Of a stretch of 64,000 bases of DNA, positions 36,272-46,050 are shown piece after piece. The position numbers were made by a program, and so were the translations under genes. Positions within the stretch are counted from its first letter, which is position 1. Every line of letters begins with the position of its first letter. Under the pieces are notes generated by a model that did not search any database, was not told where the DNA came from, and saw nothing but the letters and a program-made list of their open reading frames with translations. This DNA is from Acidobacteriaceae bacterium (GTDB lineage: Bacteria; Acidobacteriota; Terriglobia; Terriglobales; Acidobacteriaceae), in contig PLDC01000019.1 in assembly GCA_003134995.1 (NCBI GenBank), forward strand, positions 335,920-399,919. Reading direction: 5' to 3'.

Positions 36272-36636
36272 TTCTCGCGGATACTTCAATCTGGGTCGAC
36301 CACCTTCGTTCTGGAAACAATGAAATGCGGAGGCATCTGGGCGAGGGGCGCATCGTGATTCATCCGTTTATCATTGCGGAACTTGCTCTTGGATCTCTGC
36401 GGAAACGCACGAAGACGCTTGCGCTGCTGGATTTTTTGCCCCAGGTGCGCGTGGCGCAGATGAGCGAAGTGCGACTACTGGTTGAGACGCGTCGTTTGTA
36501 CAGCCTTGGCATCGGGCTGACCGACGCACACGTGATAGCGTCTGTTTTTCTCAATTCGCCCACGCTCTTGTGGACGAAAGATAAGCGGCTGCGCAAGGCC
36601 GCCGAGGTTCTGGGCATTCACGCCAGCCTGGCGTAG
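36268..36636 (+). CDS. vapC: VapC-type PIN-domain ribonuclease toxin
   Basis: 122 residues starting at a TTG (36268) that overlaps the vapB stop. It has the PIN order of acidic residues: Asp5 in ILADTSIWVDHL, Glu in FIIAELALGSL, Asp in GLTDAHVIASV and Asp in LLWTKDKRLRKAAE. It probably cleaves a tRNA or other RNA when free of VapB. The pair looks intact. Confidence 0.9.
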   Translation: MILADTSIWVDHLRSGNNEMRRHLGEGRIVIHPFIIAELALGSLRKRTKTLALLDFLPQVRVAQMSEVRLLVETRRLYSLGIGLTDAHVIASVFLNSPTLLWTKDKRLRKAAEVLGIHASLA

Positions 36637-36660
36637 GAAACCCCGAAGCGCGAACAAGTA

Positions 36661-36963
36661 TCACTCAGCGTGTAGTGCTTCAGACACATACTGACGGCGG
36701 ACCTTGATCTTGCTTTCTTCTTTTCGCGCCTGGGAGAGATCGTAGGCAAGCTGCATCCGTAGCCACGTTTCCGGCGTGCTGCCAAAGGCCTTCGAGAGGC
36801 GAATCGCCATCTGAGGACTGATTCCGGACTTGCCGTGAATGACGTTGTTGAGCGTTTGCCGGCTGACGCCGAGAATCTCGGCTCCCTCTGTGACGGAGAG
36901 ACCGAGAGGTTCGAGACATGCGTTCCTTACACTACGGCCAGGGTGGGCGGGATTTTTCATCAT
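36661..36963 (-). CDS. higA: HigA-family antitoxin (XRE type), orphan
   Basis: 100 residues with AGGAG before a double ATG. The start NPAHPGRSVRNACLEPLGLSVTEGAEILGVSRQTLNNVIHGKSGIS and ETWLRMQLAYDLSQAR are characteristic of the HigA addiction-module antitoxins. A HigB toxin gene normally lies just upstream, but the upstream neighbour, 11 bp away, is an unrelated secreted protein. It lies next to vapBC in convergent orientation. It may act as a solo regulator or be a remnant. Confidence 0.85.
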   Translation of the reverse strand: MMKNPAHPGRSVRNACLEPLGLSVTEGAEILGVSRQTLNNVIHGKSGISPQMAIRLSKAFGSTPETWLRMQLAYDLSQARKEESKIKVRRQYVSEALHAE

Positions 36964-36974
36964 CGCAAATTCTC

Positions 36975-38054
36975 CTACGGCTTCTGTGGATCAGACGCGG
37001 TCTTATCAGTCGCTCCGTCTTTACTCTTTTCCTTCACATCGGGCTTCCACGGGTTTGCGTTAGGCGGGGCTTTGGGGTCTATGCCGAAGTCCCAGAGGTA
37101 GAGGTTCATGCCTTCGTTGCCTTGGATTTCTACCAGCGCGTATTCGCCGGGTTCGAGGGCGTGGGTGGGGGCTAGCTTGAACCAACCGCCGGCTACGCGG
37201 TCGATGGTGGTGTTTACGAAATCCTGGTCCTGAGTGATTTTGCCTGTGGGGCTGCGTTTGAGATCGCTCACCTGGCGCTTGCCGCTTTTTACCTTTACGC
37301 GCACAATGCGGAAACGATTGAACGGAATGATGGGACCCTCGGCCTGTTGCGGCTGCTGAGGCTGTTGCCGCTCGGCGCGGGGAGCGTCGAGGCTGGGCTG
37401 TGACATTTGAGCGGATGCGGTTTCGCCGCTGGGCGGAGTTTTGCGTTGCCGTTCTTCTTCGTCGATGTTGATGTAGATGGCCGGTGCTCCGATGTGCGCG
37501 TGCAGCAATGCGTGCTCGCCTTCGAGTTCAATGGTCTGCCTGCCGTTGCCGACGGGGATCGGTCCACGAAGAATGTTGGGGATGGCGCGGTGCGTGACGT
37601 CACCTTCGGTCTGCTCCATTTCGACGAGTTGCGGCTGGCCTTGAAAATTGTCGAGCAGGAAGACGCCGGAGGCTTCGGGAAGGCGCAGTCCGGGCGCGAC
37701 TTGCGGAAGGTGAGAGATTTCGGCTTCGGTCTCCGCGTCTTTCTCTTTGTCGAGGGCGGCGGCCTCGGGAATGGAGGCGGTGGCGCGCTCCTTCGCATAT
37801 TTTTCAGTAGCTGGCCAATCCACGAGATTGGATGGAAGTTCTTCCCACTCGTTGCGCTCGGCGCTCTGGTAGCGGACGCGGTCGCCTTTCACTTCATACC
37901 GCGTGACTAATTGATAGGAGCCGTCTTTCAGGATGAGGCGCTTGGCGAGATCCTGGGCCGGAGCGTGGAGAGCGAGTCCAAGCGCTGCTAGGGTGACGGC
38001 GGCGAACAGCAGCGTGCGACGGAGGCTCGGAGATGTCGTGGTTGCGCGAAACAT
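36975..38054 (-). CDS. Secreted protein of unknown function
   Basis: 359 residues with a signal peptide (TLLFAAVTLAALGLALHAPAQ). The N-terminal mature part (LILKDGSYQLVTRYEVKGDRVRYQSAERNEWEELPSNLVDW) is a short beta domain of a type common in acidobacterial secreted proteins. The middle part (GVFLLDNFQGQPQLVEMEQT) and a Gln/Pro-rich linker lead to a C-terminal beta domain (FVNTTIDRVAGGWFKLAPTHALEPGEYALVEI). No catalytic motif is seen. It directly precedes the orphan higA on the same strand. Confidence 0.7.
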   Translation of the reverse strand: MFRATTTSPSLRRTLLFAAVTLAALGLALHAPAQDLAKRLILKDGSYQLVTRYEVKGDRVRYQSAERNEWEELPSNLVDWPATEKYAKERATASIPEAAALDKEKDAETEAEISHLPQVAPGLRLPEASGVFLLDNFQGQPQLVEMEQTEGDVTHRAIPNILRGPIPVGNGRQTIELEGEHALLHAHIGAPAIYINIDEEERQRKTPPSGETASAQMSQPSLDAPRAERQQPQQPQQAEGPIIPFNRFRIVRVKVKSGKRQVSDLKRSPTGKITQDQDFVNTTIDRVAGGWFKLAPTHALEPGEYALVEIQGNEGMNLYLWDFGIDPKAPPNANPWKPDVKEKSKDGATDKTASDPQKP

Positions 38055-38155
38055 ATCTCTTGTGATGCGGCTGCAGTAACTCTCATTTGTATTATCGTCG
38101 ATTTGTGGTTCAAGGGTGGGTCCGGGTCACGCAGGGTTGGAAGATTGCCACGCCG

Positions 38156-41137
38156 CTATTGCAACTTCGCGAACTCCGCTTTGGCTTCCTTGAGGATGGG
38201 GATCTCCGGATCGGCATCTTTCCAGAGGGTGAAGAAGTCCTGATAGGCCGTCCTGGCTTTGGCGGTGTCGCCGGAGAGCGCATAGGCGCGGGCCAGACCC
38301 AGATGAGCCAGCGACGCCAGCGGGTAGTTCACAACAAGTCCGCGATGGTCGAGGAACTTCTGGAATTCGCGGGCGGCAGCGGCTCCGTTGCGGTTCGCGA
38401 GATAGGCTTCGCCTCGGATGTAGGGCGCGTACATGGTGCCGATCTGGAATGGAGGAGGCTCGCCGAATTCGTAGGGGGCGACCGCTTCCAGAGCTACCAT
38501 GGCATCGTCGGGCTTCTGACTGCCCAGAGCTATTGAGGCGCGGACGATCGGGAACCAGTAGAGCTTCAAAGTGGTGTTGGTCGGATAGGCCTTCTCCAGT
38601 TCGTCGGCGAGAGCGCGGGCGTGAGGGATGTCGCCGGCGCGGGCGAAAGCGACTGCGGCGAGGACTTTGACATCGCGTCCCGGCGAGAGGCTGACAGCTG
38701 CGCTGGCTGCCTGGCGCGCCTGGGAGCTGTTGCCGAACTCGGCCTCGCGAAGAGCGCCGATGGCTTGCCAGAGCGCAGCCGTTTCCTTGGAGTCCGCGCG
38801 AACCGCAGAATCGACCGCGCGGCGGGCGAAGTCGCGCGCAGCCGCCAAACGGCCGTAGTATCCCTCGGTATCGGATTGTGTCGCCAGTAGAGGATCTTCA
38901 TCGCCCGGTTTGCCCGCGCCCCAAGCCACGTGTTGCGCCATGGCCGCGGTGTCGTTCTGAAGAAAGGCGAGGTAATAGCTCGTCAGATGCAGGGAGCCGG
39001 CGTCAAGCTTAAGGGCGGCAGCGCTGTCGAGTGCGGCCTTGGCCTTATCGAGTTGGCCAAGCGCGAGGTAGACCAGGCTGATGTTCTGATAGCCAACCAC
39101 CGTGTCGGGAGCCAGCGCAATGCCCTTCTTGAGCTCAGGCAGAGCCTGGTCGTACTGGCCGAGCGCGGAGTAGTTTGCGCCGAGGTTGCCGTGTGGAACT
39201 GAGTCGTTGGGATAGCTTTGTACCCAGAGCTGGTAGGTCTGTGCTTCTTTTTCGAGTTCGCCTGTAACGATGTAGTAGTAGTTGGCCGAGATGCGCAATT
39301 TCTCCCGCTCGCTCACGCGATCACGCAGCTGATAGGCCTTTTCCAGGTCCTCCGCGGCGCGGGTGGGTTGCCCGAGGTTCGCGTAGTTCAAGCCACGCAA
39401 CGCATAAGCGGTCGCAAAATTGGGATCGAGCTCGATGGCGCGCTTGTAAAACGAAATGCCCTCAGCTGGCCCCTTTTCACGCGCGACGCGAACCCCCATG
39501 CTGAAGGCCTTGAGGGCTTCCAGCGAGTTGGTGGTGGCTTCGATGGGAACATCGAACTTCTGCACCGAGGCAAGAGATTCTCCCAGCTTGGTGCGCATGG
39601 AGGTCGCGACCTGATCCAGGGTCTTCAGCACACTCTCCTTGGCGGAGGCTTCGCCTTGCTCCTTGGCGAGAACATCCCCGGTATTGCAGTTGACCGCTTC
39701 GAGACCGATGACGTATTGCGTGCCCAGCCGCGAGATAGATCCGTTGAGCAGAGCCTTGGTTCCGGTGCGGAGACAGATTTCGCGGGCCACGTCGAGCGTG
39801 ATCTTGTCGCCGGGCTTGCGGCCCATGAGCTGCATGGTTTCGCCGACGCGGCGCTCCGAAAGGATGTTGAGAAATGGCGACTGTCCCAGATCGACGGCCA
39901 GAGCTTGCTTGAGTGCATCATCGAAGACGGTGTCTCCGGTTTTGTTGTCAAAGTCGGCGAGGACGACGGTGTCTTTTTCCGTGAGCGGCGTAGTGACAAC
40001 AGGGGAGGTCGAATGCGAGCGCCAATAAACGCCGCCGGCGATCAGAGCCACAACTACGACGGCGGTGGGAACCAGAACCTTCCACAACTTTCCGCCCGCG
40101 ACGGGACCTTCTGCAGCTCTCACCGCCGATGAGCTTGAAGGAGCAACTGCAGGCGCGGAACCAGAGACTGGCTGCGTCTGCCCCGATGGCGCCTGACTCG
40201 ATGGTGTTTGAGTCAATGAAGAGCCGCTGTCTCGTGCAGTGGGCATCGTTCCCGAGGTAGCTGTCACAGGCCGTCCGCTGGCAGTGTCCCGCATCAGCCG
40301 CTTGAGTTCAGAGCGCATCTCTGCCGCGCTCTGGTAGCGCAGCTCGCGGTCTTTCTCCAGCGCCCGGTTGATGATGTCTTCCAGTTTCGGCGGGAGGTCA
40401 GGGTTCAGCCGTATCGCGGGAACCGGGTCGTGATCCAGAATTTCGCGGAAGATGAGCGCGGTGCTGTCGCCGCGGAAAGGCAACTGCCCGGTTGCCATCT
40501 CATAAAGGACGGCCCCAAACGAGAACAGGTCGCTGCGGCCATCCAGCTCTTTCGCTCGCGCCTGTTCTGGGGACATATAGGCGACGGTGCCTAGGGTCGA
40601 ACCGGGGCTGGTCAGCTGCGCCCCGGCGATTTCGGTTCGCGTATCCTCGGCCTGCCCATTCGCATCCGCCATGACCTTGGCCAGTCCGAAATCGAGCACT
40701 TTGGCGTGTCCACGCTTGGTCACAAAAATGTTGGCGGGCTTGATGTCGCGGTGCACGATTCCTTCGGCGTGGGCTGCGTCGAGCGCATCCGCTATCTCAA
40801 TCGCCAGCGACAGAATCAAATCGATTTCCAAGGGACGGCCGGAAATGCGGTGCTTCAGCGTCAGCCCGTCCAGAAACTCCATCGCGATGAAGGACTGCCC
40901 ATCGTGCTGCGCGATTTCATAGATGGTGCAGATGTTCGGATGGTTCAGAGCCGACGCGGCCTGCGCCTCACGCTGGAACCGCGCCAACGTCTGGGGATCT
41001 TGGGCGAGCGCATCGGGCAGAAACTTCAGCGCTACGAATCGGTGCAGGGTTAAGTCTTCAGCCTTATAGACCACGCCCATTCCCCCGCCGCCGAGCTTCT
41101 CCACGATGCGATAGTGCGAGATGGTCTGGCCGATCAT
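38156..41137 (-). CDS. Serine/threonine protein kinase with TPR sensor region
   Basis: 993 residues from the ATG at 41137 ([29 protein letters not shown]); an in-frame TTG lies three codons upstream. Kinase domain about 8-275: [32 protein letters not shown] and [21 protein letters not shown] Ser/Pro linker and one membrane helix ([20 protein letters not shown]) follow. The extracytoplasmic part begins with a domain like those of eukaryote-type kinases with FlgO-like or adenylate-cyclase-like segments ([20 protein letters not shown]). It ends in at least seven TPR-like repeats ([40 protein letters not shown]). Ligand unknown. Confidence 0.93.
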   Translation of the reverse strand: MIGQTISHYRIVEKLGGGGMGVVYKAEDLTLHRFVALKFLPDALAQDPQTLARFQREAQAASALNHPNICTIYEIAQHDGQSFIAMEFLDGLTLKHRISGRPLEIDLILSLAIEIADALDAAHAEGIVHRDIKPANIFVTKRGHAKVLDFGLAKVMADANGQAEDTRTEIAGAQLTSPGSTLGTVAYMSPEQARAKELDGRSDLFSFGAVLYEMATGQLPFRGDSTALIFREILDHDPVPAIRLNPDLPPKLEDIINRALEKDRELRYQSAAEMRSELKRLMRDTASGRPVTATSGTMPTARDSGSSLTQTPSSQAPSGQTQPVSGSAPAVAPSSSSAVRAAEGPVAGGKLWKVLVPTAVVVVALIAGGVYWRSHSTSPVVTTPLTEKDTVVLADFDNKTGDTVFDDALKQALAVDLGQSPFLNILSERRVGETMQLMGRKPGDKITLDVAREICLRTGTKALLNGSISRLGTQYVIGLEAVNCNTGDVLAKEQGEASAKESVLKTLDQVATSMRTKLGESLASVQKFDVPIEATTNSLEALKAFSMGVRVAREKGPAEGISFYKRAIELDPNFATAYALRGLNYANLGQPTRAAEDLEKAYQLRDRVSEREKLRISANYYYIVTGELEKEAQTYQLWVQSYPNDSVPHGNLGANYSALGQYDQALPELKKGIALAPDTVVGYQNISLVYLALGQLDKAKAALDSAAALKLDAGSLHLTSYYLAFLQNDTAAMAQHVAWGAGKPGDEDPLLATQSDTEGYYGRLAAARDFARRAVDSAVRADSKETAALWQAIGALREAEFGNSSQARQAASAAVSLSPGRDVKVLAAVAFARAGDIPHARALADELEKAYPTNTTLKLYWFPIVRASIALGSQKPDDAMVALEAVAPYEFGEPPPFQIGTMYAPYIRGEAYLANRNGAAAAREFQKFLDHRGLVVNYPLASLAHLGLARAYALSGDTAKARTAYQDFFTLWKDADPEIPILKEAKAEFAKLQ

Positions 41138-41333
41138 CAGGGGCAAATCTTACGTGGGCGAAACTGGCAAGTCAATGAAAGTGCGGATACGCTAACTTTT
41201 GGTTGCACGGGCAATACTTCTGTTGGATGCGCGTATACTCACCGCTCTTGGATCTTATCGTCGATTTGTGCTCGATGTGGATCTAAACCAAAAACCTATG
41301 CCGGTTCATGGGTACATACGAAAAGAGGTGTCG

Positions 41334-41364
41334 GAAAAAAGAAAGCCGCCCAACATTGGGCGGC
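41334..41364 (-). terminator. Rho-independent terminator of the STAS gene
   Basis: Perfect 9-bp stem GCCGCCCAA (41345-41353) with TTGGGCGGC (41356-41364). On the minus strand it is followed by TTTCTTTTTT. It lies 22 bp after the STAS gene stop. Confidence 0.85.
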
Positions 41365-41385
41365 TCACGAAACAAATGTTTGAGC

Positions 41386-42264
41386 TCAGGCCACAGCTTG
41401 CGTAGTGTCGTCTCCGCTCAGAGCCTGGAGTGCGCCGGCCTCGTCCTTGTCAATATCAAACACCGACGACAACTTTGTCATCTGCAGCAGGTCGTTCACG
41501 CGCTGGTTCAGGTTTACCAGCCTCAACTGCCCACCCTGGTTTCGCATGGTGGTGTGAGTCTTAACCAGTTCACCCACGCCGGAGCTATCGATGTACTGAA
41601 CCTCACTCAGGTTGAGAACGATCTTCTTGTTGCCCTTATCCGCCAGTTCGCGAACGATCTCGCGGAGCATCACATTGCCCTCGCCCAGCGTAATCCTTCC
41701 GCTGATATCCAGAACCTCAACATCGCCTAGCTGGCGTGTGGCGATTTGCATTCTGACGGGAGTTCTGTTTTGCAGGCCGAGGCCCAGCCGGTCCAGAACC
41801 TCGCACGCCGAAGCCGCCAGTTCCTGGGACTCGGTTCGCACTACGATCAGCGAACGCCCTTCTTTGAGCACTTCACGGAAGAAGGCGACATCCTCGGAGG
41901 ATTTTTCGTCCGTCGTCGGCTTCGCCGCATTGGCCTCGCGGGTTGCCGCCGTACCGAGAACAGAGCCCGCACCCGCGCCCGCACCGGCGCCCGTGAGCAG
42001 CGCGGCCGCCCCAATGCCTAGCGCGAATACTGTGCCGATGCCGGGAAGAAGCAACGACGCAGCCACAATTCCGGTGGTCACGCCAGCGGCTCCGCCAACG
42101 AAGCCTCCTACAAATGTGCCGAGTTCCTTCGCGATGGTATTGGCCTCGCCTTCTGAGCGAGTCAGAAAAACGATGGATTCCTCCGGCACATTCCGCTTCC
42201 GCAACTCCTTGACAGCCTGTTGCGCCTGATCGCGCGAAGCAAATACTCCGATTGCAGTTTCCAT
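41386..42264 (-). CDS. STAS-domain anti-sigma factor antagonist fused to a stress-type glycine-zipper domain
   Basis: 292 residues from the ATG at 42264, preceded by GAGGAGG. The N-terminal half (METAIGVFASRDQAQQAVKE, VPEESIVFLTRS, then GTFVGGFVGGAAGVTTGIVA and GIGAAALLTGAGAGAGAGS, then DVAFFREVLKEGRSLIVVRT) has the same layout as the protein at 32022-32591. Residues about 185-292 form a STAS domain with the phospho-acceptor motif YIDSSGVGELVKTH, as in SpoIIAA/RsbV. Partner-switching control of a sigma factor or output protein is likely from the family. No anti-sigma kinase or phosphatase lies beside it. The fusion itself is unusual. Confidence 0.85.
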   Translation of the reverse strand: METAIGVFASRDQAQQAVKELRKRNVPEESIVFLTRSEGEANTIAKELGTFVGGFVGGAAGVTTGIVAASLLLPGIGTVFALGIGAAALLTGAGAGAGAGSVLGTAATREANAAKPTTDEKSSEDVAFFREVLKEGRSLIVVRTESQELAASACEVLDRLGLGLQNRTPVRMQIATRQLGDVEVLDISGRITLGEGNVMLREIVRELADKGNKKIVLNLSEVQYIDSSGVGELVKTHTTMRNQGGQLRLVNLNQRVNDLLQMTKLSSVFDIDKDEAGALQALSGDDTTQAVA

Positions 42265-42551
42265 TGAGCCTCCTCGACAACCGCGACTATTCGACGCCCT
42301 ATCCATCCTCCATACGCGCAGGGCGTCCGGCGTAGGCCGGAAAGCATAGCAAAGTAACCTCGCCGAGCCAAGCACAAACTTGAGTTTTTCAATCTTTCAA
42401 ACGTGCGCGGGCGCCCATTACCCAGTCTGGGGTTGCAAAATCCTTCATCTTGACACCTCGGATAACCCATGTTTAAGTGGCAATGCGCTGTCCGCCCGTC
42501 CGCGCCGGGGTAAGTCTGCGGACAGGCATTCGCCTAAAAATGAGGGATACC

Positions 42552-44144
42552 ATGTTGCAGTTTCTTGCCGCTTCAAAAAGCCATTCCAATATCCGCAGAG
42601 GGTTCGCCACACGTTCCATGTGGGGATTTGTGCTGGTCGCCATGCTTTTCTGTGCTTGCGCGGCGCCCATAGCCGCATTGGGTCAGGCGAAGGCTGCGGA
42701 GAAAGTTGCGGCGAAGGCGCCTGCGAAGGTCTCCACGGCTGCCGAAACCCAGGGAGAATGGGCTGCGCCGGTGAATTTCTGCACCTATCCCTGCCTGGTT
42801 GGGGCGAACGCGGCCGTGCTGAATAATGGAAATGTACTGTTCTATTACTACCCGGCGAGCGGCACGTACAACTCGCAGGCGATGGTGCTGAATCCGATCA
42901 CGGGCGCTCTCACCAATGTGGCGTTGCCGTTCTCGGACGACATTTTCTGCTCCGGTATCACGATTCTGCAGAACGGAACCGTGATGGCGACGGGCGGAAA
43001 CATTGAAGGCGTCAAATGTTCGCACGACGCCAGCGGATGCGGAACCACCAACACGTTGCTGTTTAATCCCAGCACATCCACCTGGACAACGGGCACGAAT
43101 ATGATCGACGCACGCTGGTATCCGAGCACGGTGGAACTGGCGAGCGGTACGGAGCTTGAACTCTCTGGCACCAGCGAAACCGGTGCGTACGTGCAAACGC
43201 AGATGGAGACCTACAGCTATTCGAGTAACTGGTGGACGGCTCTGCCGACCTCGGCTAATCTGCCCAGCGCTGTCGCGCAGGTCTATCCGCGCCTGACGCT
43301 ATTGCCCACCGGCAATGTGTTTCTGTCCTCGCCAGCGGCAAAGACTTATCAGTTCAACCCCACCACGAATGAGTGGTCATTCGTGGCCGACGTTAATTAT
43401 GGTTACCGCTATTTTGCTCCTCACGTGTTGTTGCCAGGAGGAGACATCATGGTCGCAGGCGGTTCGTCGAGCAAGTTGAACGGCGGCGACATTGCGACTA
43501 ATACCGCCGAGATCATCAACATGTCGGCGAAGAAACCGACATGGACCTATACCGGCTCGATGAACTATGCCCGCTATAACGAAAACCTGGTGCTGCTGGC
43601 GGATGGAACGGTGCTGGCGGTTGGCGGCGGCGGCGGCGGCGGCCGTTACGACAATCCGGTGCTTACCGCCGAGTTGTACACTCCCTCGACCGGACTGTGG
43701 TCGGTGATGGCCGCGCAGACGATTCAGCGCACTTATCATTCGACTGCCGTGCTGTTACCGGATGGGCGCGTGGTTTCCGCAGGGTCTGACAATGGCGCGT
43801 CCACGCAAGTCACCTACGAAATCTACAGCCCGCCTTATCTTTTCAACGGAACGCGCCCGGTAATATCAGCGGCGCCGACGACTCTGACCTACGGGAAAAG
43901 TTTCAGCATCACCACTTCGAACGCTTCCACTATCGCGAGCGTCGCCCTGGTGCGGCCGGGAGCAACCACTCACGCCGACGACTTTGACCAACGCTACGTG
44001 AACTTGAAATTCACTGTCGGCAACGGAACGCTCACGGCCACGGCTCCTGCGAGCGGCAACATCGCTCCGCCGGGATATTACATGCTGGTGATCGTGAACA
44101 CGAGCGGCATACCTTCGGTGATGCCGTTCCTGAGTTTGAATTAG
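42552..44144 (+). CDS. Galactose-oxidase-like (copper radical oxidase family) secreted protein, paralogue 1
   Basis: 530 residues from the ATG at 42552 (GAGGGA 5 bp upstream); the frame runs further upstream. A signal or anchor segment (MWGFVLVAMLFCACAAPIAALG) precedes a kelch beta-propeller (NTLLFNPSTSTWTTGTNMID, GGDIMVAGGSS). The C-terminal part is an Ig-like DUF1929 domain (APTTLTYGKSFSITTSNAST, PPGYYMLVIVNTSGIPSVMP). The five residues expected for a Tyr-Cys copper radical site are all present: Cys133 (DIFCSG), Tyr190 (ARWYPS), Tyr395-His396 (TYHST) and His474 (TTHADDFDQRYV). It probably oxidises primary alcohols or aldehydes of carbohydrates outside the cell, making H2O2. A close paralogue follows 157 bp downstream. 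Confidence 0.85.
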   Translation: MLQFLAASKSHSNIRRGFATRSMWGFVLVAMLFCACAAPIAALGQAKAAEKVAAKAPAKVSTAAETQGEWAAPVNFCTYPCLVGANAAVLNNGNVLFYYYPASGTYNSQAMVLNPITGALTNVALPFSDDIFCSGITILQNGTVMATGGNIEGVKCSHDASGCGTTNTLLFNPSTSTWTTGTNMIDARWYPSTVELASGTELELSGTSETGAYVQTQMETYSYSSNWWTALPTSANLPSAVAQVYPRLTLLPTGNVFLSSPAAKTYQFNPTTNEWSFVADVNYGYRYFAPHVLLPGGDIMVAGGSSSKLNGGDIATNTAEIINMSAKKPTWTYTGSMNYARYNENLVLLADGTVLAVGGGGGGGRYDNPVLTAELYTPSTGLWSVMAAQTIQRTYHSTAVLLPDGRVVSAGSDNGASTQVTYEIYSPPYLFNGTRPVISAAPTTLTYGKSFSITTSNASTIASVALVRPGATTHADDFDQRYVNLKFTVGNGTLTATAPASGNIAPPGYYMLVIVNTSGIPSVMPFLSLN

Positions 44145-44301
44145 TCCGGCTGTAAGCTGAAAACTCGGAAGCGAAGTTAAAGTCATAAAAACTACTTTAG
44201 CGATTGAGCTGGGCCGAACACAGGGGAGAAGTCGATCCGATAAGCGCGAAGGGGTAACGGTTCCAGCTCAGAAGAAGCGCAAAGTAAGAAAGTTGAGAGC
44301 C

Positions 44302-45771
44302 ATGATGAAAGCTTTGCTCTCTGCGGTTCTGCTGGTCGTTCCCACTCTCGCCCTATCGCAGTCTTCCAGCCCACAGGGGCAGTGGGCATCCCCGGTTTAT
44401 TTCTGTTTAGCAACTCCTTGCGTCGTGGGAGCCAATGCCGCAGTGCTTAACACCGGCAGCGTTCTCTTCTACTACTATCCATCAAAGCCCGGATTAGGCT
44501 CCCAGGCCCTGCTCCTGAATCCGATTACCGGCGCCATCACCTCCGTCTCTCTCACCGTCGACGAAGATATCTTCTGTTCCGGCTTGACGATTCTCGAAAA
44601 CGGCAACGTGATGGTGACAGGCGGAGTGGTGGAGGGCGTGCACAGCGGAGACATGGACAACGACGGCACCTACACCACCATGCTCTTCAATCCCAGCACG
44701 TCCACATGGACGCAGGGCAACGACATGAACTACGCCCGCTGGTATCCGAGCAGCATCGAGATTACAGACGGATCGGTGCTGGAACTCTCAGGCTCGAATG
44801 AGACCGGCGCGTGGGTGCAGAATGTTTTGGAGTCCTACGACTACACAACCGGCGACTGGACGGTTTTGCCGAGTTCAGCCAACATGCCGAACGCCGTGCT
44901 TCAAACCTATCCGCGCCTGTCGCTGTTGCCCACCGGCAATGTGCTGCTCTCAGCACCAGCCTCGAAAAGTTATCAGTTCAATCCCAGCACCAACGAGTGG
45001 TCGTTCGTTGCCGCCATGAATTTTGGCTACCGCTATTTCGCTCCTCACGTGTTGCTGCCGGGCCAGGAGGAGGTGATGGTCGCCGGCGGTTCGCCGACCC
45101 ACTTCGGTGGAGGAAGCACTGCAACCAACACCGCAGAGATCATCAACATGTCCGTGCATCATCCCGTGTGGACTTACACCGGCTCCATGAACTACGCGCG
45201 CTACAACGAGAACCTGGTGTTGCTGGCGGATGGAACAGTCCTAGCCGTCGGCGGCGGCGGAGGTGGCGGCGAATACACAAATCCAGTGTATGCCGCCGAG
45301 ATATACAACCCAACCACCGCGCAATGGACCGTGATGGCCTCGCAGCAGATTCAGCGCAGCTATCATTCGACCGCGGTCCTGCTGCCGGATGGGCGCGTGG
45401 TTTCTTCCGGCTCGGATAACAGAGCGACCACCGAGATGACCTACGAAATCTACAGCCCGCCGTACTTGTTCAATGGAGCGCAGCCGGTGATCTCGTCGGC
45501 ACCGACCACGCTAACCTATGGACAAAGTTTCAGCATCACAACCGCGAACGCATCGAGCATCGCGAGCGTAGCCCTTGTGCGGCCGGGCGCAACCACTCAC
45601 GCCGACGACTTCGATCAGCGTTACGTGAACTTGAGCTTCACCATCGGTACCGGAACGCTCACGGCCACGGCTCCGGAGAACGGCAGCATCGCGCCGCCGG
45701 GATATTACATGCTGGTGATCGTGAATACGAGCGGCGTGCCCTCAGTCATGCCGTTCCTGCAGTTGGATTAG
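44302..45771 (+). CDS. Galactose-oxidase-like (copper radical oxidase family) secreted protein, paralogue 2
   Basis: 489 residues from the ATG at 44302, with a clear signal peptide (MMKALLSAVLLVVPTLALSQ). It aligns along its whole length with the preceding gene: NGNVLFYYYP/TGSVLFYYYP, NYARYNENLVLLADGTVLAV identical, and STAVLLPDGRVVS identical. The copper-radical residues are Cys92, Tyr148, Tyr354, His355 and His433. Differences lie mainly in loops (EGVHSGDMDNDGTYTT against EGVKCSHDASGCGTTNT), so substrate range may differ. The pair arose by tandem duplication. Confidence 0.85.
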   Translation: MMKALLSAVLLVVPTLALSQSSSPQGQWASPVYFCLATPCVVGANAAVLNTGSVLFYYYPSKPGLGSQALLLNPITGAITSVSLTVDEDIFCSGLTILENGNVMVTGGVVEGVHSGDMDNDGTYTTMLFNPSTSTWTQGNDMNYARWYPSSIEITDGSVLELSGSNETGAWVQNVLESYDYTTGDWTVLPSSANMPNAVLQTYPRLSLLPTGNVLLSAPASKSYQFNPSTNEWSFVAAMNFGYRYFAPHVLLPGQEEVMVAGGSPTHFGGGSTATNTAEIINMSVHHPVWTYTGSMNYARYNENLVLLADGTVLAVGGGGGGGEYTNPVYAAEIYNPTTAQWTVMASQQIQRSYHSTAVLLPDGRVVSSGSDNRATTEMTYEIYSPPYLFNGAQPVISSAPTTLTYGQSFSITTANASSIASVALVRPGATTHADDFDQRYVNLSFTIGTGTLTATAPENGSIAPPGYYMLVIVNTSGVPSVMPFLQLD

Positions 45772-46050
45772 CTGGCCGAAGGGAATGTGTGTAACTGGCG
45801 TTTCATTACTGTTGATCTCCTCATCGAACCGCACCCCTTCCGCCTTTGGGCAGCCGTTATTCAAGGGTTTTAGTACTTCTGAGTCCCGGCAAAGCCCGCC
45901 TTTCCATTGCAACTTGTTTCGCATTCCTTTAAAACAGAACCAATCCACTAAGTCTGTTTCACCCTGTGATTTCGATTAGCCGCTCCTGATCAATTCCACA
46001 GCACCATTCTCTGGCCATTCCTAAAGATCCATTTCTGGGAGGGTTTTATC

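Noticed and set aside
39218-40132. Plus-strand open frame of 304 codons opposite the TPR kinase
   Set aside because: Shadow of the kinase gene; no start signal or family features.
42265-42551. c-di-GMP riboswitch before the first copper-radical oxidase
   Set aside because: The conserved GEMM core and its paired tetraloop segments are not present.
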